DNA of 64,000 bases. Origin: Lanius collurio. Its lineage: Eukaryota > Chordata > Aves > Passeriformes > Laniidae. The notes under the pieces are model-generated. The model saw only the letters and a program-made list of their open reading frames with translations, did not search any database and had not been told where the DNA came from. Made by a program: the position numbers and the translations under genes. Below are positions 25,130 through 37,729 of the stretch, piece after piece; the first letter of the stretch is position 1, and every line of letters begins with the position of its first letter. The stretch lies in the NCBI GenBank assembly GCA_020086605.1, contig JACBWW010000003.1, positions 5,521,862 through 5,585,861 of the forward strand, in the 5' to 3' direction.

Positions 25130-28100
25130 AAGGGTTCTACCCATCTATCCCCTTAGTTACTCAGCTGAAGATGGTGGCCCACCCCTGCAGAGCTGCCAGA
25201 ACATGGTACTTGTGACATGGGAAAGGCTCTACTGATTTTCTCTGGGGAAAGCAAGGCAGACTCTTCCAGATAGAAAATATGTGTCATGCACTACTCACTT
25301 GAATTAGATTTGAAATTTGGTTCTTGGAATGAAGACCTGCCTATCCTGTGACCACAACCTGTCAAGTTTGATCTGTAATCTCTCTAGTGTGGAGGTTATG
25401 CAGACATGAAATTTACTTTTTTTCTTCAGAAATTCGGGTATAATTTTCACTCTTCCACTTTTGCAAATTTAGAAACAAGATTTATGACAGGTTTACAGTT
25501 TTCAGATCTTGTGAGAAGTCCAAAACCTTTGTTGCCCCCATCATCTTCTGATGACAGGTGATGTGTTGACATTTTTGGAAATGTCTGTTGGATATACAGC
25601 ATGTTTCTCCCCCTGTTTAGTCAGCTGACTACAGCTACACTCATAGCTGAGCCTTGCAGGAGTGGTTTGTCTTACAATTTATCCAAGGAATGGATCAACT
25701 CTGAAAATCTCAGTTGACTGGAAAGAGAGAGGGTGTGAGATGAGGTGTTCCCAGTAGAGAACTGGTCCTGAGTGCACAGGGACACCACCTGCTCTCTCAG
25801 AGGAGAGTTACATAGGTTGGAGCTACGAGCCTAGGCTGTGAGCTTAGGTTCTTTTTCTGACCTTTGCAAAAACAGTGTCTTTTCTGAAAAAATAGTATCT
25901 GTATTTGATTTAAGACAAACTTTCCTTCTTCTTTACCCCTCTGTCCCACCCTCCCTAGGGCAAAGCACATCCCCATCCCAAAACCTTGTTCAGGCTCCTC
26001 CATTTTTTCATGTGTTGCTGCACAAGAGCCAACCCCCTACAGTGTTGTGTTCCTGAACAAACAAGAGTTTTTCCCAGTGGGGCTATGAGACACGTTTCTG
26101 GGTTTGCATGACACTGTCTGCATTAGGCTCTATCACAGCTGCACAGTTTGAATTCTGAGCAGTGATTATCAGCTATTTGAATACAGCAAATGAGTCCTGC
26201 AAGCTGCATTAATACATCAACATAACACTTTAGTTAGCATTAGTAGCCTCGGTGAATTAGTATTCATCTTTTTCTCTCACTTTTTAAATTAATCAACATG
26301 TACTTCCTAAATCCTATTGTGTCTGCTCCATTTTTGGTGATCACAATGATTTCCTGGCTGTGGTATTGAAAATATTTCTATTAAAGGGCAGGTGATGAGA
26401 GTGAGAAAAGATAACCTTGTAGCAAAGCAATTGGACAAGGACAAGTTCTGTTGTGGCCACCTGCCTTGGCTGTGTCATGTCACCTTGGATAAATCATTCT
26501 CTCTCTATAGATATACTTTTATTCCTCATTCACATCCATGGAAAGGAAAACACTATTATCTAATTTTTATCACAATTTGTATGCCTTCTGTGCTTATGCT
26601 GTAAGTAATGGATTGGTTCTCATCCGTGTCTTTCAGAAGGGGAATCTGATCTTCTCTGCAGACTCTAGGTATTTCACATAGCTGCTAATGACAGTAACTG
26701 GGAGCAATGAGTAATATCTAAAATTTGAGCTATTTGAAGTCACCTTTTAGATTTCTGCTATCAAATGGTTTTGTAGACAGCAGCATTTTCCCCGTAGAGA
26801 GCGAATAATTAAGATTAATACACTACCTGACAACTTTTTGTCAGATATTTTCTGCTGCTTTTAAGGGAAAGTTTCCAATCAGGGAAATAAACAGTGCTTT
26901 AAAATGTGTCTCCACTGTGTAATTCTACACATCTGTAACCAATAGACAGAAACTCTAGTCAAGTTAATTGTTATTTGCATAAAAATCAGGTCCTCAGAAA
27001 ATTGCTTGTGTCCTTGATCATACAAACGCTTAAAGACATTTTTTGTCTTGTGCATGATCAGTTCCATTTAGCTTATTTAGATACCACAAATGCTCAAGGT
27101 TAAGTCGCTGAACAAGCATAGGAGCCTCAAATTATGTGTGCCAAATAGCAAAACACCTTTTCAAATATACTTGTTCCTCACTGAACACCATTTTGTGGGA
27201 AATAGTATTTTTCTAGAAAATTCACCAAAGGCCACCTGTCTTTCTGGGTTTTGTAGCTGAGAAATGCAAGGACTTTCCATTCCAGAGAGTTTTCTTCTTC
27301 TGTCTTTTTATCTCTAAAGGAAAAATGTTGTGATGAATGGAAAAGTAGAAGGGAAGGAGTAGTAGCATAGGAGCCAACAGTGAATATTGAAAATAATTTT
27401 TACTGAAAAGATGGGGTTTAAATGTATGTATATATATTTATTTCTCATTTTTAAAATATTTCCCTTTTTTTTTCCCCAAGAAACATACAGTTTCTCTCAA
27501 TCATTTATAATGTGCATATAATGAGCATGTGTAATAACCTGAGTTGTGCCATATAATCTATGTCAGTGCTCTGTTGGTTTAGTCATGAAAACCTAGCAGT
27601 TCCCTCTGAGTGCTTTCCATTATATTGGAGATATTTTATTTAAAAAAAAAAACATTATAGAATTTATCTTCATTTTTGAGATAAGTCACCATAAAATGGC
27701 TCCCAGAAGGTCAACTCGTCCCAACATATATTAGCTGACAACCTGGGAGGCTGTTCCACAGCTGTGAACACAGTTTCTGTGGGGCTTTCATGGACCAGGA
27801 CTCAGCTGCTTTTTAAACCCCTCTCTGACACTGAAACCACAAGAAGAATAAGGAAAAGAGAAAGTGGTGAGGTTAATGAGTAATTATAGTTATCTTTCCC
27901 TCTAAATGTCTTTAAAATGAAGTAAAACAAACAAGAAGAAGCCAAGCAACTTCCATGGCTTTCCACAGAGAACATTCTCAATCTACATATAGAGCTCAGT
28001 TCTCTCTTCATGCTAGGACTTGAAGAGCACTAAAGTCAAACATAGGTTGACATGACCTTGAAAATGAAAAAAAAATATGTGGACTTCATGGCAAATGGAC

Positions 28101-29450
28101 ATACTTCTGCTTTGATCAGGTTTCTGCTGACTTCGGCCCTTGTTTCAACAATGACAAAAACTCTCATGATCAGGCACTTTAAATGCTTCCCTTACTTTTG
28201 CTCACAGAGGCAAAGGCTTCTTTCTCTGACTGCTGCCCAGAGCTCTGTAGGCAGCGATCAGAGAGGGGAGATGATTGATGTAGTTATGGAAAGGCCACAT
28301 CTTCTTGGCACCATAGCACTGCTCACACCAGGGCTTGTTTCTCTTCTGCTGTAGAAGAAATGAAACTGAGGAGCAGAAAACAGAAGGAGCTCGAGTTTTA
28401 ACACCAGGGTGAGGTAGATCCATCAGCCATCCATCTCCCACCTGTGTGCAAATATTGTAATTCTGGAGACCCAGTAAAACATGATACCTCTATTCCAGCT
28501 CTTAAGCTGGCAAGTTGGTTCCTGGACTACATGCCTTTGAGTTTTGTGGAAGGAATGAGATCAGAATTTGACCAATATTATTTTCCAATTTCGAAGTCGA
28601 CTTGACTTACGTATGTCACCTGCAGATCAGAGAAGAAATTCCCTGCAACGTTTATGGAAGATAATTAGTTGCTTTACTGTTCATTTTCACATCCATTTTA
28701 CCTGGATTCAGGTTTTTCAGGAGTATGAATGAGGGCTCTGTTGTTTCAGTGTCTGAACAGCTTGCCACTCCTCTACGGGCTTAGGGAAGTCACTGTCAGA
28801 TTTACTTCATGAACAAGACTGAAGAGTTCATCTTGGTTTGTAACTGGCATAAAAAGATTTCTTCAGTACAAGGATTCATTAGCTAAAGCTTCCATGGGAG
28901 CTCTGTGCTTGCAAGGATGCTAGAAAGCAAGTGAAGCTCCCCAGCTTGGGGGGCAGGGGATAAGAGAGACAGAAGACCCTTAGTAAATTGCTTGCAAATG
29001 TTTTGTTTCTTTGACCATCTACTCTGCAGAGTGAGAGACAGAGAAAGAGAGCAAGGGAACATTAAGGGAACAAGGACAAATAACATTTTCCCACTGACTG
29101 TAATTGCACATGCTGCACAACTGTCAAGCCTTAACAGTATAATTTACCCAAATGAAAAATTTCCTAGTAGTCCCATTAGTTGTCAAAGGCTGGTGAAGTG
29201 TAAGAGCACTATTTTTAAAATTAACCTACCAGAATACATCCATTTGTATAGGCATTAGCATTCATCAGCACAAGCTATCCAGTATCCTAAAAGTCTATGT
29301 GTTTACCAGATCCGAGTCTAAATTTCTGAGTCTCAGTATGGTGAGGACCTTGACAGTGTCATGAGTGGAAAAGAGTCAATGCCACTTATTTGCATGTGAT
29401 TGTGGAAGGAAACATATCACGTGCATTTTTGTTCTTGTCACATGTCCCAA
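25130..29450. other. Non-coding stretch, presumed intron or flank
   Basis: AT-rich DNA with no recognisable exon or RNA gene. A weak MIR-like SINE trace lies at 26460-26510. Short frames near 28052-28441 have no protein motif. Confidence 0.55.
26460..26510 (+). repeat. Possible MIR-like SINE remnant
   Basis: The stretch GGCTGTGTCATGTCACCTTGG followed by a TAAATCATTCTCTCTCT run resembles the MIR core (CTGTGTGACCTTGGGCAAGT then CTCTCT). Only about 50 bases can be aligned by eye, so it may be coincidence. Confidence 0.28.
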
Positions 29451-30010
29451 TCTTGTGGTTTTAATTCCAGCTGGAGACTAAGCACCATGCAGCCCTTCTC
29501 TTCTTCCCCACCCCTGGTGGAAAGGGGAGGAGAATTAAAGTAAAACTTGTATGTTGAAAGAAGAACAGTTTAATAATTGAAAATAAAGTAAAATACAGTA
29601 ATAATGGTAAATAATAATGATAATTAAAAGGAAAAAAACAAGTGATGCACAATGCAGTTGCTCACCACTCACTGACTGATGCCAGACTCACCTTCCAGAA
29701 CCCAGATCAGCTGACCTTCCTGGTAACTCCCCTCAGTTTATATGCTTGGCATGATATTCTATGGTGTGGAATATCCCTTTTGTCAGTGCCGGTCACCATC
29801 CCAGCTGTGCTCTCTCACAGTTTGTTTTGTGCACCTCCTCACTGGAAGAGCATGAGACAAGGGGAAAGAAAAATCCTTCACTTGGGATAAACATGACAAA
29901 AATCCAAAACATCGGTGTGTTATCAACACCATTCTCATTCTGAATCCAAAACATAACACTGTAACAGCTACTGTGCAGAAATTAACTCTACCCTAGCTGA
30001 CACCAGGACA
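29451..30010 (-). mobile_element. Solo LTR, passerine ERVL-type
   Basis: On the minus strand the block starts TGTCCTGGTGTCAGCTAGGG, then GTAGAGTTAATTTC, and ends near ACCACAAGA. This is the recognisable frame of an LTR family abundant in songbirds (consensus start TG..CTGG...GGGATAGAGTTAATTTTC and end AACCACAACA). A TATAAA box (complement of 29737-29742) and an ATTAAA poly(A)-signal variant (complement of 29569-29574) are in the expected order. The last bases read GA rather than the usual CA, and I do not find matching flanking direct repeats, so this end may be mutated or trimmed. No internal retroviral sequence is attached. Confidence 0.85.
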
Positions 30011-32190
30011 ACATTCTCTCAATTCCTCCACCTGGCAATGGAGACATTAGGCATTAGACCCCTTTCTCCAAGCAGCCATGGATTTTCCCTTAGCTTGTAG
30101 GAAGGTCAGTGTCCCAGGCCTCCCCTGCTGTCAGATTTGGCTGGAATTGCCCTGTGAGTGCAAAAGTTACAGGAACAAGCTGACCTGTCTGGGAAGTTGC
30201 AGCTCCTTCACAGACTTAGTTTCCTTAGAGACTAAGGATTGATAATATATGTTGTAATCAATCTTGCTGTAAATATGCTACATGAGCGTGTTCCTTGCTA
30301 ATATTTTATTTTAATTTTATGTAAAAATATGCAATGACATGCTAACTTTTTTATAATGTCCTTGCATAATCCTAGCCAATAATTTTTTGTAGTAAGATAT
30401 ATTCTGCTTTGTAAGCAAGTTTTGAAGTCAGTGTCCTGCATAGCTGCTGACAGTGAAGCACACCAGACCAAGGTCCCGCAGGCCAGATTGTTATACTGCC
30501 TGACCCTGACACAAAATGAGGGAGAAAATCATTCCAGGTTCCCACCACATCTTTCCCTGTCTCCAACCAACTGCACAGCTTGTTGATTTGTACCATTTGA
30601 TAACTTATTCACCTACAGATTATACAGGATTTCTGAAATATTGTCAGAGCTTTAAATATAAGAAAAAAGTGCTTTAACTTTCTCTGTGAGTACTATTTTT
30701 TTCCTTGTTGGAAACAGAAATGTACCACGGGCTGCACCCAATATTTTGACGGAGCTGTCAAACAAACATCCGTCACTATGGCACTTTTCCTTACTTTTTT
30801 CACACTGAATAGAGTTAGTCTGAGGCACACGAGCAATGTGAATACTGCAGTGTGGGAGACTCTCAGGTTCAAAGCCAGTCTTGTTACCTTGCTGTGTGAA
30901 TGCTAGTTGTTAAAAATTGCTGTGGTTTCCTATTGTGTACTAGAATACTAATTGCTCTAGCAGCATGTATGCATTCAGTTTTCCTCTGTTCAAAAAGGAG
31001 ACTGTGGTGATTTGAAATGTAAAAGTATAATCATCCTAGATAAATTGGACAGCACTTAAGCAATCAAAAGCTAATGCAGTCTTGTAAAAATAGTTTTAGG
31101 GAAATATTTCAAGCCTTATTCACTCAGATAGCATTTTCAAGAACCAAAGCACAGCTTTATTTTTTCTTTCTGCACAATTGAGCATTAAATATTGCATTGA
31201 GACACAGCAAAACAGGTTTTGCTATCCTCTAATACTGCCTAAGATTGTTTTCAAAACAGCAGATTTGCCATCAGCCACACAATGCATCTGTCAACTGACC
31301 AATTTAAAAAATGTGGGAGTATCTGCATTCTGTTAGATTACAGACATCTATGGGTTTTTTTAGGGTAAATTCATTTTAATGATTTTGTTTCTTTTTTAAT
31401 TTTTTTTTCATATAATCTCTTGACTATCCCAATGAATTGTTTTCTTTCAATTCAAGTGTGAAAGAAATTTATACCATATCACGGAAAAGATATTTAAATT
31501 GCTTTAACTGGTTTAATTATTTAAAGCTTACATTTGTTTTAGATTTCTTGTGTTGCAATTTCATTTTTCTCTTTTTCTTCTCTGATTGCCTGTTTTTAAA
31601 AGTTCTTTTTGTTGTTCTCTTTCCACTCTCCACATTCTTAATTTCTTATTTTTTTTTTTGCTAAGCTGTCACCTCAAATCAGTGGCGACAGACATGTTCA
31701 AAGGGGATATGCAGTGTCTGAAGGGCATCCTTCTTACCCCTGATTATTTCCCAGAAGTTTGTCTTTTTGTCTGTTTTCTTTTCTGAAAAATATAATTTTT
31801 CATATGAACAAGAGAGTGTGACCCATTCTGTCTTGCTTAGCCTTGTTTGGACAAGTAATTGCTAATTTTGTCTGAGGGGCTTGTCTGCTCTCTTTTTCTT
31901 CATCCATAACCTATGACAATTTCTGAGAAAAAAATCAGCAGACATAAACTCTACAATGTAAATTATTGTGATTTACATAATCCACGACTGCTGAAACATG
32001 AGGATAATAAAATGCTCCGGAAAACCTAATGCAGAGGTTGTGTGTGAGTTACCAAATAAATGGTGATCTCAGGTTTTGTCAATGATACATACTTGCTTGG
32101 AAAGTTCGTGATTCCAATGCTCTAGTAATGTTTTGTTCTCTAGCAGGTGAAGCAAGAAAAGCCTCTTGCTCCTTTGATAGCAGTGCTGAG
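30011..32190. other. Non-coding stretch, presumed intron or flank
   Basis: AT-rich DNA with several T-runs (31380-31420, 31560-31670). No exon or repeat is recognised. Confidence 0.55.
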
Positions 32191-32480
32191 GTCAGCAATG
32201 CCCCAAGGAGGGCAACAAGGATGGTGAGGGGTCCAGATGGGAAGCCACACAAGGAATGGCTGAGGTCACTTGGTCAGTTCAGCCTGAGGAAGAGGAGACT
32301 GAGAGAAGACCTCCTCGTGGTCTGCAGCTTCCTCACAAGGGGAAGCAGAGGGGCAGGCACTGATCTCTCTGGTGAAGAGAGACCTGAGGGAATGGCATGA
32401 GCTGTGTCAGGGGGGATTAGGTATTTTTAAGGTATTTTTTCCTAATATATACATTTTCTAGATATTAGGAAGTTCCCAAA
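32191..32480 (+). mobile_element. CR1 LINE fragment, 3' untranslated part
   Basis: Contains the familiar avian CR1 3' block in sense orientation: GGCTGAGGTCACTTGGTCAGTTCAGCCTGAGGAAGAGGAGACTGAG, then the CTCCTCGTGG...CAGCTTCCT segment, GAGAGACCTGAGGGAATGGCATGAGCTG and GGGGGATTAGG. Around 32422-32460 about 40 AT-rich bases interrupt it, after which GATATTAGGAAGTTCC appears to resume the element. It is 5' truncated, as is usual for CR1. The overlapping 90-codon frame is not a gene. Confidence 0.85.
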
Positions 32481-35400
32481 ATTATGCCTTCATTTCAGAA
32501 GGCTTTCTGTTTTCACCTAGAGCCTGGGTGAAACAGCTCTGTAAGCATTTGCATGACTTCCTGCAGGAATGGCTGTTCTGGATGTACTTTGAAAAGTGGG
32601 GTGGGGCTGAGCTTGTTGTAAATGTTTATGTACAGATGGGTGGATGTGAGCTAAGTGTCTGAACCAATGTCAGAGTCACTGCAGGTGATGGAAGTGGCTG
32701 AAGCCACCACCAGATGGGATGCTTGTATGTCTGCATGGGATTGATAGGATTTACAGTTTTGTTCTGAGCTGGCAGCAGGAAGTGAGCAGAGGTATTCCAG
32801 GGACATCCAAAATACTTCCCTGGAGAATCTTTTTTGCAGTGCCTCTCAAACTCACCTGGTTGAAGTGGGCAGGCTGTCCTTGGGAACCATGGGGGCAGAG
32901 GCCTGGCTCTTGTGTATTATCTTTGTTGTGTGACAAAGGATATGACTGGCAGGTAAATCTTTATTCAAGAGTTTGATTTAAGACTCAGATTATTACTGTA
33001 CTTGTCATGTGAGCACCTCAGCTTTATAATTCCCCTTGTAAGGGAAAGATTTTGTTGGGTGGGGTTTTTTTGTGCCATTAAATTCTCCATCCATTTATAA
33101 ACAATTTGGCACAACCAAAAAAAGGCCAATGATATGCCCAAGCCAATCTAGAGTCATAAGGTTGACTCCCAAGGCTGAGCAGGTTATAGGTTTTCTGTTA
33201 ATCACATTTTGCCTTCTTTGACTCTCTTTTGTGGTCTTGAGAGCTCATCCAGTCATAACATCACTATCTCCTGTAGGCTTTGTGGGTTCTAACATACCCT
33301 TACACAACATAATCTCTCCTGAGCCCTGTTCCAATCCAATGCTGACTCCTCTCAACAGTTCTTACAACTCTGGGAATTCTATTAAGCTGTAGAATTACAG
33401 ACTTTTTATGAACTCTACCTGGTCTCTGTGTGTGTCTATATATGACCTACACAAGTGGTCATGAATCCTAATTAAAAGCTTGGCTTCACAAGGAACGAAT
33501 TGTTTAGAGGACAGAAAAACTTTGCCTTTTCCTTCTAATGCAAATGGTGGAAGTTGCTTCCCCTTTTTTACCAAACCCATAGGTCAAGAGCAAAAGGCAG
33601 CAAGGGGTCCCGGCACCTCTACTACTTGGAATCTTACTCACAGAAAGAGAAAGCAGACAGACAGGCAGGCAGAGAGAGCTTTTTCTCAGGTGCAACTGGA
33701 ATATTCACATGCTCATTTCATGTGGGAAAAGTACTTTTTGGTCCCTCATATCCATTCATCATTTCTATGTACTACTGCGAACCCCAGGAGAAATGAGTTT
33801 TAAAAAAGCAAGGTGAACAGATTTGCCCACCTTAGACTTCACTTTATTCTTGAGGTATCCATATGGAAACAACGTGTTTGATGTACTCAAAGCTACAATA
33901 TGATTTCATCTTCAAGTTCAGCATTTTGACACATGTAATTTACCTTATAACAAGAGCCTCAGAGCAATGCATTTTGAGGTCACAGGCAAAAAGCCAATCC
34001 TCAGCTACTTGTATCAAGCTGTACTTCACATTCTCTGAAGGAAGTCAAAATGGAGGTGGCTTTCCTCATTTTTAGTGATGTAAGAAGTTATCACACAGTG
34101 AATTCTTTTCAACAGAGAAAAAAAGACAAACCCAGAAGACCTTGCTGTGGGTCTTTGCAAGCTCCTCTGTGCCAGTCAGCCCTCACACAACCGGGAAGTG
34201 TATTGACTGAACAGATACTAGCAAATCATTTTTAATGCCTCATTTCAGGTCTTTGGAGATTAATTTTATCATAAATTTGGAGGCCTGATTTAATTGTGCT
34301 AATTATATTTTCTGTTGGGAATTGATGGATTACTATCTAGCATATTCTCACTGCGTAATGAATCACACTGAGCCTTTCTCTTATTTATACCTGCTGAAAG
34401 TCAAGGAAATGAATTGCAATAATCATAAAAGAAACATGCAAGAAATTACCCTAAACCATTTCCTACATGTTCTTGCTCCTCTCATGGATCTGTTCTCACC
34501 ATGATGATTCCGTTCTTCTGGAAATAATTGCAGAAACTCCTTTTAAATTCTCTATCTGTGGGGAATTCACTGAAGAGAGAGCACATTTCTGACATGCAAG
34601 ACATCTACAATTCCTCTTCACATCACTCTATTAACATCCATCCACATGTATTCATTTTTGAGCGGAATGCTGTGGGTGCGGAAATAATGATAGCCACCAC
34701 ACTTCTAGGTACTTGTGATTCCATCAGATGTAATCATGCACATATTGGAGGATTGATTCTGCTGCTGCTGGAATTTGTCACTGAATGGAATAAGGGATTC
34801 AGTGACATCCTGTCATAGAATAAAGTTCATCTGTCATGTTCAAGTGCCAGTCACCACCAGGGTATCTTATCTTTTGTACAACTTTGGAAAATCATGTTGT
34901 CTCCTGGTCTCTGCATGACCTTTCCTGTTCATTTAATGCCGCAAAGCTTATAATTAGTATTTATCATTTATGTGGAAAGTAAAACAATCCATGCCTAAAA
35001 TGACATAACCATTAAAATTCCAGTCTGCTTTCTGTCCTTTTAATTCCTCTTGTGGAATTAAAAAAAAACCCAAAAGTCTTTGTTTCTTAAAGTGAGGGAG
35101 GTTCACAAGGGCTGATTCTGTGCTGCCATCTTCATATCCTTTCTTACAGTTTTGGTCTGAAATCTTTCCCTTTCTCACTGCCTTTTGCAGGCAGAGCAAT
35201 AGCTAAGCTAGGAACAAGTACATCTCGAGTTCAGCTTTGATGCTTAACTGCTATCTGGCCTCTCTTTCTGACCCCACCACCTCCTTCCCCTCTGCAAAAA
35301 AGTGAGGTACCTTCCCCACCATTTTAGTGAAGAGGTTCCTTTCTGGGTGTTTGTGGGCCCTCTCTACACTGGGGGGAGCACCGATGTTGAGGAAAAGTCT

Positions 35401-37619
35401 GCACTATTCTGTTTAAGGAAGTTGTGTAGACTCCCAGAAATTCAAGCAGGAGCTGCTGCTACTGAAGGGTTTCTTCTGCTGGTTGGGGCACAGGGTAGGA
35501 TGTTGCAAAGCACTGAGTCCAGCGTGTTCAGCTGAGCGTTGTGAAGGAGGGACCAACATCTTGTTGTTTTCCTGACCTGATGAACACAGGATTTTGAAAA
35601 CAATGCATACTCTAATTTAGCTGTATGGTTACTCCTTTTTAGAATTGCATTTTCTCAAGTGTGATATCACCTAAAGGTGGACCCTTCTTTCAGATATGAC
35701 AATCATTTCCCCTTAATTAATTTTGATAGTTTGTTCATCTTTGTGGAACAGATCTTTATGAGGAGAAAGAAAGCACATTTCCTTCAGGAGTGAGTTATGA
35801 ACACATTAAATTGAAAAGCTGCGATGTTCTGTCACATTAGCTTGGTCCCTACAACACAGCAGTCACGCTTGATAAACGGCGACATTAAGAATAACATTAG
35901 CGAACACAGGCACGGGGTTGTGATGGCAACCAGGATACCTATCTGCCCATTGTTACACACACTGCCCTCCTCATTTATGCCTTTGGGAGTGATGGACATA
36001 TAGAGGAAAAAGAAACAATACATTTCTCAATTTTTTCTCATGGCTGACAAAAAATTATGTGGATTATAACTGGACCTTCCATTGAGCTGTAATCCTCTAA
36101 CTTCAGTGCCATGAAAAAGTACGTAATTATGCTATGTTAAATATAAAAGCATGTGGCATATGGTAAAAAATATTACAGTAATTATTGCTTGTTTATTTAT
36201 TTATTTCTATAAACTATATGAGTGGGTGTATAATGCTACATAAACGCATAGGAGCAGTTTTCCAGGGTGTCTGTCACTGTCATACCAAAGTGCTGATGCT
36301 GCTGTGAGGAGGAGGCTGATTGCCTATTTAAGACTCTAAGTGGCAGCGAGGATTATTTTCTTCTGCTTTTGACCTACCTTTCCCCATTTCTGAATGGCTG
36401 GTGTTCAGTTCTTTCTTTAAGCCAGTTTTCTGGATAGGGCTTGCTTATTAAAAGTCACAGGCATTATTTTAAATCACACCGCTGTCAGTGAATCTCTTTA
36501 GTGGATCAAGCTTACTATAGAGTCCTGAAGGTTTCTAACTTGAACCACAGCACAAACATCTTTGAATGATATCCTCTGATTTCACTGCACATTTAACAGT
36601 GCCAGGGGATTTTTCCAGAGCCCTTGGTGTTATTTTCACCTTTTCATTGGAATCGATATTACCAGCACTGCTCCCACACAGCCTGATGAGGTCACATTTA
36701 GGCAGACACTGACCACGTCCATTATCCTACCTGTGCTTTCTTTTGCTCTCTCTCCTTTATATAGTTCAAGTCAAATGCTTATTTCAAAAGAATATATTTA
36801 TTCTCTTTTAAATCTAACCTTGGGCTGTGATGTCCAGAAAGAGCTTGAAGCCAGTTAGGTGGCCTTTGTGCTGGAGCTAGTGCTATGCAGTTGGTGTGCA
36901 GAGCCCCTTGGTTTCCCTTTTGCCAGCTGTGCCTGTGCTGCAAGCTTACAGTGACAGGAGCTGCCATTTGTGCTCCATATTCTTATATGCAGGAACTAAG
37001 ACACAGATCTCTGGTTCATTACTCTGTCTCCTACAGTGCAAGCAAATTATAATAGTTTAAAAACAGTTGGATTTATTTTTAGTCTGAAGAATAGCAATGT
37101 GGCCATGGCAGATGTTGGAAAACCAGGCAGAGAAATTCTGATGGTTTAGCTTTTCTACTTCCTCAGGACCTTTGAGAAGAGTAAAGCAAAAAGAGGTAGC
37201 AGGTGAGAAACATGGACTATAACCTATGTAAAGCTCCTGACTCCTGCTAGAAACAACTTCTGTAAGAGAAAGGTTTTATACGGGAATATTCCCATCAGGG
37301 AAAACATGGGAGAGCCTTTGGGCAGTATAAACACATCCTTTCTCTGTATCTGTTTATTTGGTGAATCAGCACTCAGCCACAGCCACTCTGTCAAGCAGGC
37401 AAAGCTGCCTCTAGGCAGCAGGACCTGCCGCTGGAGAGGAGCCCAGGGGTAGGACTGAGCCCATGCAGGGCAGCCTGGGGAAGAGCTCTGGCATTTTTCC
37501 TTTAATTTCTATATGGGAGAAAGGCAGCAGGGATGCTCAGAGGGTTTAAGGACAAAGCAGTCCTCAAAATGACTCATCTTAAAATTTTTTTATTGTCTCT
37601 TTTTTCTATTATTTTGCAG
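32481..37619. other. Intron sequence upstream of the first visible TMEFF1 exon
   Basis: About 5.1 kb ending in the acceptor TTTTTTCTATTATTTTGCAG at 37600-37619. No further exon is recognised. A small cluster of CpG dinucleotides lies at 35821-35916. A slightly GC-richer stretch at 37330-37500 shows no open frame with splice sites. Confidence 0.7.
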
Positions 37620-37729
37620 AGTTAAATGTAAGGGAATCTGACGTAAGAGTGTGTGATGAATCGTCATGTAAATATGGAGGAGTGTGCAAGGAAGAGGGTG
37701 ATGGCTTGAAATGTGCGTGTCAGTTCCAG
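37620..37729 (+). CDS. TMEFF1: Tomoregulin-1 (TMEFF1) internal exon: start of first follistatin-type domain
   Basis: TMEFF1 is a single-pass membrane protein with two follistatin/Kazal domains and one EGF-like domain outside the cell; the family binds or modulates TGF-beta/Nodal-type signalling. This 110-bp exon opens with two bases of a split codon (the intron before it is phase 1) and encodes LNVRESDVRVCDESSCKYG, then GVCKEEGDGLKCACQFQ. It supplies the first five cysteines, forming the EGF-like hairpin of the first follistatin domain, and ends phase 0 at CAG|GTAAGG. The acceptor is TTATTTTGCAG. Residues such as VRVCDESSCKYGG and GDGLKCACQFQ separate TMEFF1 from the paralogue TMEFF2, which has CDTNTCKFDGEC here. 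It is probably exon 2; the signal-peptide exon is not in the window. Confidence 0.96.

Noticed and set aside
24668..25130. Cluster of overlapping frames up to 132 codons on both strands
   Set aside because: All lie within the solo LTR, whose GC-richer composition opens frames; no retroviral or host protein motif is present.
32128..32400. 90-codon frame on the + strand
   Set aside because: It spans the CR1 3' untranslated block and has no independent coding support.
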